A stretch of DNA of 10,881 nt, taken from positions 1-10,881 of the forward strand of contig JAURIP010000030.1 in assembly GCA_030832695.1 (NCBI GenBank). Direction: 5' to 3'. This DNA is from Sediminibacterium sp. (GTDB taxonomy: Bacteria; Bacteroidota; Bacteroidia; Chitinophagales; Chitinophagaceae). The notes under the pieces are model-generated. The model did no database searches and had not been told where the DNA came from. It was given only the letters and a program-made list of their open reading frames with translations. Numbering within the stretch: the first letter of the stretch is position 1; every line of letters starts with the position of its first letter. The translations under genes and the position numbers were made by a program. Positions 7,101 to 10,881 of the stretch are shown here, piece after piece.

Positions 7101-7246
7101 GACTAAGTACTGAAATTATTTCCTTTGTTCAAAACAAACAATATGAATTATACATTTTAGGGAAGTCCAATATTTTGCAAATTAAAAATAGTACTGATCT
7201 AAAAATGTATAAAAGCTTTATGAACAATAATATTTATAAACAATAA
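4124..7246 (+). CDS. porW: PorW/SprE-like TPR protein of the type IX secretion system
   Basis: This 1040-residue exported protein has a hydrophobic signal (about 11-30). Both a lipobox-like LLMG-C20 and a signal-peptidase-I-like VFA30-Q31 site are visible, so lipidation is uncertain. Helical TPR-like repeats follow from about 105 (AYQNTVSKFNYIFHANEELN, then DDAYLLLAKAYLFHKNFDTA at 181-200), and more occur at about 290-480 and 680-860. Residues 552-580 are Asn/Gly-rich. Next comes DFYFENKNTVEIGKQNFAQKWGNRP-x-DQWRR (WGNRP at 608-612). The FYFxN...KWGNR...WRR segment and the C-terminal block (about 924-1038: YLEFEPNVFVVWIGPF and LKMYKSFMNNNIY) are what I associate with PorW/SprE. That family consists of outer-membrane-associated TPR lipoproteins needed for T9SS secretion and gliding. 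The protein is longer than F. johnsoniae SprE. No Shine-Dalgarno is seen. It is followed after 10 bases by the PBP1A gene. The family assignment is good; the symbol is by analogy. Confidence 0.72.
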   Translation: MKLLQLPLKYRLYQLLLMGCIFVLNNGVFAQDSTKSILDINNSKLIKKVNSVLDSNQKKINNFLFKKIDNVKAKLDSTTRKFIPYEEERPLPYEILTKKKYTLGRRAYQNTVSKFNYIFHANEELNEIIKDARAYLQEDYTNLIPFYDYDLANTSKKDIDSIIYRCNANVVLHDLRSNWVDDAYLLLAKAYLFHKNFDTAGSLLQYINYAFDNKEAGMDIPIGSNLRNTKGQFSIATKEDNKFYENRNIRNESMLWQARNYFEINSLNEGLSLLQLLKTDAFFPKRLHPFLFEQLAYGYYQSEMYDSAANYLIKGLSNAPDKFSKTRWYYLIAQLWEKSDNLTNAYTWYKKAHSDALNPLISVYAKINLIKIDFKQTKTPWLELANSLQQMSRREKYKPYTDILYFEMAKLAIENKDISRANEWLLVAIKKNENGLTQKQKAFELLADINYKSSDYAMATLAYDSLTLILKTNPDFEKIALRKKWLPIILTNDIVIQQQDTLQYIYNLAENLQEDYIKKWELNEKNKTDKLSSLFIDEDRKAELANEALNSMGNNNNFRNNGFGNNYGNNNTGYNLNNAAIGNSGINDFYFENKNTVEIGKQNFAQKWGNRPNVDQWRRKTSSAIIYKTNNSTDAPQSRYANDSTSKDTARISAMGMTKEKTTSVQLIISKEDLIKSTVELNKSSFQNAQTFLFQLNDFEKALPLYQKVINLNMDDVITERSLLDLASEYIHQGNRATSDSLIAIVEAKFPKGVYTSKKTAVENKKSQEKQVEADYKEAYFLAQIGNWATLSNKASQLDLKLKQTKWLAPYQFLKVKMYAQQRMDSLAFVLLDSIIYMHQNESIRDRAKSIIEELKKRKETELYLSKLNADSLKTIATTKNPIVENIKQGSENKTLAISPKTDSANKFAMDAGLFFTKDTLEPHYLALLTNNIKEILVKEMVTALGYLNKEDFKKQNLDVTYLEFEPNVFVVWIGPFENLNSSNAYLNKIKGRLSTEIISFVQNKQYELYILGKSNILQIKNSTDLKMYKSFMNNNIYKQ
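5777..5870 (+). repeat. Asn/Gly-rich low-complexity coding segment inside the PorW-like gene
   Basis: Codons for about residues 552-582 are dominated by AAT/AAC and GGx, encoding MGNNNNFRNNGFGNNYGNNN and the following TGYNLNN. This is probably a disordered linker between the two TPR halves, directly before the conserved FYFEN...WGNRP segment. AAT-rich runs like this are prone to length variation. Confidence 0.7.
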
Positions 7247-7250
7247 AGGA
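7246..7250 (+). promoter_or_regulatory. Shine-Dalgarno-like AAGGA before the PBP1A GTG start
   Basis: AAGGA overlaps the last base of the PorW-like stop codon (TAA 7244-7246) and sits 6 bases before GTG 7257-7259, a good ribosome-binding distance. The other starts in this window show no such motif. It supports GTG as the start; the frame is closed by TAA at 7254-7256 immediately upstream. Confidence 0.55.
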
Positions 7251-7256
7251 TTATAA

Positions 7257-9698
7257 GTGAAACCAATTAATCATCCAACAGAAAAAAAATCTAAAAATTG
7301 GGTACGCCTATTTTGGAAATATTACTTTATAACCGCAGGTGTCATTTTAATGTTTTTATTACTGCTTAATTTTGGTTGGATTGGAGGCATGCCCGATTTG
7401 GATGATATTGAAAACCCCACTGCATCACTTGCAAGCCAAGTGTATGCGCAGGATGGCACACCCATGGGCAAATACTATTTAGAGGATCGCATCAGTGTAA
7501 AGTATCGTGATATTAGTCCCTATTTAATACAAGCTTTAGTAGCCACAGAGGATAAACGATTTTATGACCACTATGGCATTGACGGGGAAGGTTTAGTTCG
7601 TGCCGTAGCCTTTTTAGGAAGCAAAGGCGGCGCATCTACCATTAGTATGCAAACTGCTAAAAATTTATTTACCAATAACTGGGGTACTAAAAATAAATTA
7701 TTACGTGTCATTCAAAAAATTAAGGAAAGCATCATTGCCATTAAACTAGAACGAAACTTTACCAAGCAAGAAATTTTAACCTTATACTTAAATACCGTTC
7801 CATTTAGTGATAATTTATTTGGTGTGAGTAATGCATCTAGGACTTTTTTCCAAAAGGAACCAGACCGTTTAAGCGTTGAAGAAGCTGCATTGTTAATTGG
7901 AATGATTAATGCGCCTACCAAATACAACCCTAATCGCAACCCAAAACTAGCATTGGAAAGACGTAATTTGGTCATTAATCGTATGGCGGAACAAAAATAT
8001 ATTAGTGATGACCAAGCAACTCAGTACAAAGAATTACCCATCGTAACGAACTATCGAAAATTAGATGAGAATAATGGATTAGGCCCTTATTTTAGAATGA
8101 CCCTTGGCGAATACATGAAAAAATGGTGTAAGGAACATAAGAAAAATAATGGTGACGCTTATAACTTATATCGTGATGGATTAAAAATTTACACTACGAT
8201 CAATCCACGTATGCAATTGTACGCAGAAGAAGCAGTTGCAAGACATATGGCTTATTTACAACGCGAGTTCAATAAACAGAGTAATATTAAAACTGGAAGT
8301 GTTTGGAAGGACTTTAGCGCGCAATTAGAATTAGCAATTAAGCAAACGGATCGTTGGAGAAATGCAAAGAAAGAGGATTTGGAAGATGCGGAAATTAGAA
8401 AAACTTTTGACGAATCCGTGAATATGCGCGTTTTTGCTTGGAACAAAAACCGTTTTATTGATACCATAATGACGCCATTGGATTCCTTAAAATACCATAA
8501 GCAAATTTTGCAAACGGGTTTTTTAGCGGTAGACCCTTTTACGGGTGAAGTGAAAGCATGGGTAGGTGGTGTTGATTTTAAAACATTCAAATATGACCAC
8601 GTAAACATTAATACAAGACGCCAAGTGGGATCTACTATTAAACCATTATTGTATTCTTTGGCCATTGAAAAATCAGGATTTACGCCATTCACTATTGTAC
8701 AGGACCAACAACAAAACTTTGAAGGCTATGGCATGGTACCTAATACTACAAGAACATGCACTGGATTAGCCATGCCAATGGCACAAGCACTAGCTGAATC
8801 TCGCAACTGCGCATCGGCCTATATCATGAAACAAATTGATGGTAATGGAAATGAAGCAGCCAAACAATTTGTTGAATACTTGAAAAAATGTAATGTGCAA
8901 GCGGATATTCCAGCCTATCCTTCTTTAGCCTTAGGTGCGGTTGAAATTTCACTATATGAAATGGTACAAGCTTACACCATGTTCCCTGGCGGTGGCTATA
9001 ATGCGCAACCTCTATTTATCAATCGTATTGAAGATAAAAACGGAAATGTACTTGAAAGCTTTTCTCCGCAAAGAAGAAAAGTTATTAATGAAACAACTGC
9101 TTATTCAGTAGTGAGTATGATGCAAGGGGTAATTTCAAAAGGTACGGGCCGTAGTTTATATTCTTATGACATCAAAGCGCAATCTATTGCAGGAAAAACA
9201 GGGACCACTAATGACAATAGTGATTTATGGTTTATGGGCTATACACCACAAATATTAGCGGGTGCATGGGTGGGATGTGATGATAGATACATACGTTTTA
9301 CGGACAACTATTTTGGGCAAGGGGCACATGCATCCTTACCTATTTGGGCTTATTTTATGAACAAAGTAACCTCCGATCCAGCATGCAATCTTGATCCCAA
9401 CGCTAACTTTGATCGTCCTTCAAATATGGCTGGCGATTTTAATATTGACTTTGTAAACGCAGATAGTACCGAACTTGATACGGAACTGCCCACTTTAATA
9501 AATGATGAAGAAATTAAAGGAGAATCGGATTATGAAATTCCAGCAGCTGAAAATACTACAGTTGAAAAATCGGCCACTATTAATACGAACACTACAGCAA
9601 CACAACCAATAAAGAGTAACCCTCCTTCAAAAAAAGAGACCACTAATAAGGAAGGGCAAAAACCAAAGGCAATTTTCCCAGTAAAGAAAAAGAATTAA
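7257..9698 (+). CDS. Class A penicillin-binding protein (PBP1A type), bifunctional transglycosylase/transpeptidase
   Basis: This 813-residue inner-membrane enzyme polymerises lipid II into glycan strands and cross-links the stem peptides. It has a short basic cytoplasmic N-terminus, one transmembrane helix at about 21-41, and a GT51 domain from about 60 to 240. The GT51 domain shows ATEDKRFYDHYGID (catalytic Glu98), GGASTISMQTAKNLF, KIKESIIAIKLERNFTKQEI and LSVEEAALLIGMINAP. The transpeptidase domain has all three active-site motifs: STIK with nucleophile Ser459 and Lys462, SRN at 515-517, and KTGT at 647-650. A polar tail of about 90 residues rich in Thr, Asn, Glu and Lys follows, probably disordered. 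The length is normal for the family in this phylum. The start is GTG, as no ATG occurs before the membrane helix. It lies 10 bases after the PorW-like gene, so the two are very likely co-transcribed. Confidence 0.96.
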   Translation: MKPINHPTEKKSKNWVRLFWKYYFITAGVILMFLLLLNFGWIGGMPDLDDIENPTASLASQVYAQDGTPMGKYYLEDRISVKYRDISPYLIQALVATEDKRFYDHYGIDGEGLVRAVAFLGSKGGASTISMQTAKNLFTNNWGTKNKLLRVIQKIKESIIAIKLERNFTKQEILTLYLNTVPFSDNLFGVSNASRTFFQKEPDRLSVEEAALLIGMINAPTKYNPNRNPKLALERRNLVINRMAEQKYISDDQATQYKELPIVTNYRKLDENNGLGPYFRMTLGEYMKKWCKEHKKNNGDAYNLYRDGLKIYTTINPRMQLYAEEAVARHMAYLQREFNKQSNIKTGSVWKDFSAQLELAIKQTDRWRNAKKEDLEDAEIRKTFDESVNMRVFAWNKNRFIDTIMTPLDSLKYHKQILQTGFLAVDPFTGEVKAWVGGVDFKTFKYDHVNINTRRQVGSTIKPLLYSLAIEKSGFTPFTIVQDQQQNFEGYGMVPNTTRTCTGLAMPMAQALAESRNCASAYIMKQIDGNGNEAAKQFVEYLKKCNVQADIPAYPSLALGAVEISLYEMVQAYTMFPGGGYNAQPLFINRIEDKNGNVLESFSPQRRKVINETTAYSVVSMMQGVISKGTGRSLYSYDIKAQSIAGKTGTTNDNSDLWFMGYTPQILAGAWVGCDDRYIRFTDNYFGQGAHASLPIWAYFMNKVTSDPACNLDPNANFDRPSNMAGDFNIDFVNADSTELDTELPTLINDEEIKGESDYEIPAAENTTVEKSATINTNTTATQPIKSNPPSKKETTNKEGQKPKAIFPVKKKN

Positions 9699-9699
9699 A

Positions 9700-10752
9700 C
9701 TATCTATTTTTCAAATTATACATCAAAGAAAAATGATGGTACATATTTTTTTGAAAAAATGCATTACCATATTGAAGTTCTAGCCTTTGCAATTGCAAAG
9801 CAAGCCCTGAACTAAATCCATTGAATGCATTTTGTTGTCCTTGTATGTTTAAATCAAATCGGCGCATAAAATTATAGCCCAGATTTATGGATACTTGTTC
9901 TCCAATAAAAACTTCACTTGCTAAAATTAAATGATTAAATAAATTTTGAAGTGACCCTGGATTGGTATAGCCTTGTTGTACATTAAAGCTGGTATCATTA
10001 TATGCCAAATTCCATAATGATAATTTTTCAGCAGTCAATGAAAATTGAAATGGCGCATTTTGTAGTTTTTTTGTGTACCCCACAATTAAATTAAAAGGAA
10101 ATTCCTCTTTTGTACCATAGGTTTTCAATTGCGCACCTAAATTTTTAATTAAGACACTCACTTGCGATAAGGCGCTAGTGGGTTGGTATCTCAACCCAAT
10201 ATCCATTGCTATTCCATTAGATTTGTATAAGCCATAGTTGGATTGTATAAATTTAAATGTAGCTCCAATATGTGTATTGTTTATATAACTAGTAGCAGCG
10301 GACACCTGCAAGCTATAATCATTGGGACGAAAATTACCTAATTGATTGCCTGCGATATCGGTCATAGCAACAGATCCATAATCCATAAAATGTACACCCC
10401 CTCCAAGCACTAATTTTTTATTTCCAAGATATTTTGCGCCACTAAAATCATACTGTTTAATATCAGCTAAATAAGGCTTAACACTTAAATGCAACCAGCT
10501 ATCCATCGTGGGCGTGAGCAGTGCGGGATTATACATTGCCAATCCAAGATCAGGTTGAATATGACTTATATTAATCCCTCCCAAAGCGGATGCCTTTGCG
10601 GAATGTGGCAGGTTTAAAAAATTATAAACTGCATTTGACTCTTTACCGCCAATATTTCCAATGGTGGTTTGCGCCATAATCATTGGAACACAAAAAAATA
10701 AAGCTAAAATAAAAACCCCTAGCTTTTGTATTTTTTTGATTAATGTCATCAT
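9700..10752 (-). CDS. porQ: Type IX secretion system protein PorQ
   Basis: This 350-residue outer-membrane protein has an N-terminal signal peptide (MMTLIKKIQKLGVFILALFF, cleavage likely after IMA27, before Gln28). The mature start has GNIGG, then AVYNFLNLPHSAKASALGGINISHIQPDLGLAMYNPALL (about 41-79), the hallmark of PorQ and, more distantly, of PorV/FadL-like T9SS barrels. The remainder alternates short beta strands with polar turns and ends in FQKNMYHHFSLMYNLKNR, a typical barrel C-terminus. PorQ holds PorZ at the cell surface as part of the attachment complex that delivers T9SS cargo to A-LPS. Two adjacent ATG codons (10752 and 10749) are possible starts. Translation begins inside the loop of a long hairpin (10714-10770). 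The gene lies 36 bases after lon and ends one base from the PBP1A stop, with no terminator between. Confidence 0.92.
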   Translation of the reverse strand: MMTLIKKIQKLGVFILALFFCVPMIMAQTTIGNIGGKESNAVYNFLNLPHSAKASALGGINISHIQPDLGLAMYNPALLTPTMDSWLHLSVKPYLADIKQYDFSGAKYLGNKKLVLGGGVHFMDYGSVAMTDIAGNQLGNFRPNDYSLQVSAATSYINNTHIGATFKFIQSNYGLYKSNGIAMDIGLRYQPTSALSQVSVLIKNLGAQLKTYGTKEEFPFNLIVGYTKKLQNAPFQFSLTAEKLSLWNLAYNDTSFNVQQGYTNPGSLQNLFNHLILASEVFIGEQVSINLGYNFMRRFDLNIQGQQNAFNGFSSGLALQLQRLELQYGNAFFQKNMYHHFSLMYNLKNR

Positions 10753-10770
10753 GCTACAAAGCTAGGGGTT
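10714..10770 (-). promoter_or_regulatory. Terminator-like hairpin enclosing the porQ start codon
   Basis: On the minus strand AACCCCTAGCTTT (10758-10770) is perfectly complementary to AAAGCTAGGGGTT (10714-10726). Three more pairs (GTA/TAC) form beyond a single bulged base. The loop of about 24 bases contains both candidate start codons (10747-10752). The 3' arm lies in porQ codons 9-13 (Gln-Lys-Leu-Gly-Val) and is followed by TTTATTTTAG in the coding strand. In form this is an intrinsic terminator or attenuator. It could end lon transcription, restrict porQ translation, or be relieved by ribosomes. Its function is inference; the base pairing is directly visible. Confidence 0.6.
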
Positions 10771-10788
10771 GAATTGCTTATAATCAAC

Positions 10789-10881
10789 TTAAACTAACGC
10801 TAAGTCGAGTACCTGCTGCATATTTTTTACATAATGAAATTGCACTCCTTTTATAAATGCTTTATCTATCTCATTGACATC
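10789..10881 (-). CDS. lon: ATP-dependent protease La (Lon), C-terminal fragment (5' end outside window)
   Basis: Thirty codons and TAA (10789-10791) are visible, entering from the right edge. They read DVNEIDKAFIKG, then VQFHYVKNMQQVLDLALV. The pattern 'D-x-x-EI...I-KG-x-x-FHYV-x-M-x-x-VL-x-LAL' is the extreme C-terminus of the Lon peptidase domain, which ends bacterial Lon proteins just after the last helix. Lon is a cytoplasmic AAA+ serine protease that degrades misfolded and regulatory proteins. Its catalytic Ser/Lys dyad lies outside the window. The short length limits certainty, but the match to the Lon terminus is distinctive. porQ follows 36 bases downstream on the same strand. Confidence 0.82.
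   Translation of the reverse strand, partial: DVNEIDKAFIKGVQFHYVKNMQQVLDLALV

Noticed and set aside
8252..8692. A 146-codon minus-strand reading frame within the PBP1A gene
   Set aside because: It is antisense to the transpeptidase domain, including the STIK motif; no recognisable domain or signal is seen.
1..10881. Search for CRISPR arrays, tRNA or rRNA genes, insertion sequences, toxin-antitoxin pairs or defence genes
   Set aside because: No regularly spaced repeats, cloverleaf sequences, transposase motifs or small paired toxin-like genes were seen; nearly all of the window is occupied by recognisable housekeeping and envelope genes.

Overview
The window is an A+T-rich chromosomal segment from a member of the Bacteroidota, most like the Chitinophagaceae or Saprospiria–Sphingobacteriia side of the phylum. 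This rests on three things: a PorQ protein and a PorW/SprE-type TPR protein (both type IX secretion system, T9SS, components known only from Bacteroidota), start sites that mostly lack Shine-Dalgarno sequences, and promoter-like TAnnTTTG -7 elements. I see no tRNA, rRNA, CRISPR array, insertion sequence, integrase or phage gene. It looks like core genome rather than an accessory island, and I did not find a credible undescribed defence or mobile system.

Layout. Positions 1-223 hold the 3' end of a DinB-superfamily gene, which converges on a secreted YceI-family gene (299-874, minus) across a shared bidirectional terminator. A divergent 193-base gap leads to sucC (1068-2279, plus), the beta subunit of succinyl-CoA synthetase, with no sucD beside it. 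Two consecutive hairpins lie after sucC. The second is a strong bidirectional terminator that also ends a four-gene minus-strand operon read from 4052 down to 2402: a small membrane-anchored protein resembling the N-terminal anchor of Bacteroidota M23 peptidases, an AtpZ-like protein (GTG start), an AtpI-like four-helix membrane protein, and a SprT-like zinc metalloprotease (TTG start).

A 71-base divergent promoter region separates that operon from a plus-strand pair: a 1040-residue PorW/SprE-like TPR protein (4124-7246) and, 10 bases later, a class A penicillin-binding protein of the PBP1A type (7257-9698, GTG start). This pair meets, with a single base between stop codons, a minus-strand porQ (9700-10749 or 10752). 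Upstream of porQ, the last 30 codons of lon (ATP-dependent protease La) run off the right edge.

How they fit together. PorQ anchors the PorZ part of the T9SS attachment complex at the outer membrane, and PorW/SprE is a T9SS accessory protein. The bifunctional peptidoglycan synthase, the M23-like membrane anchor and the SprT-like protease make the central 8 kb a cell-envelope neighbourhood. The most interesting non-coding signal is a long hairpin whose loop holds the porQ start codon and whose 3' arm lies inside the porQ signal-peptide codons, followed by a T-rich run. It could act as a lon terminator, as a porQ attenuator, or as both.
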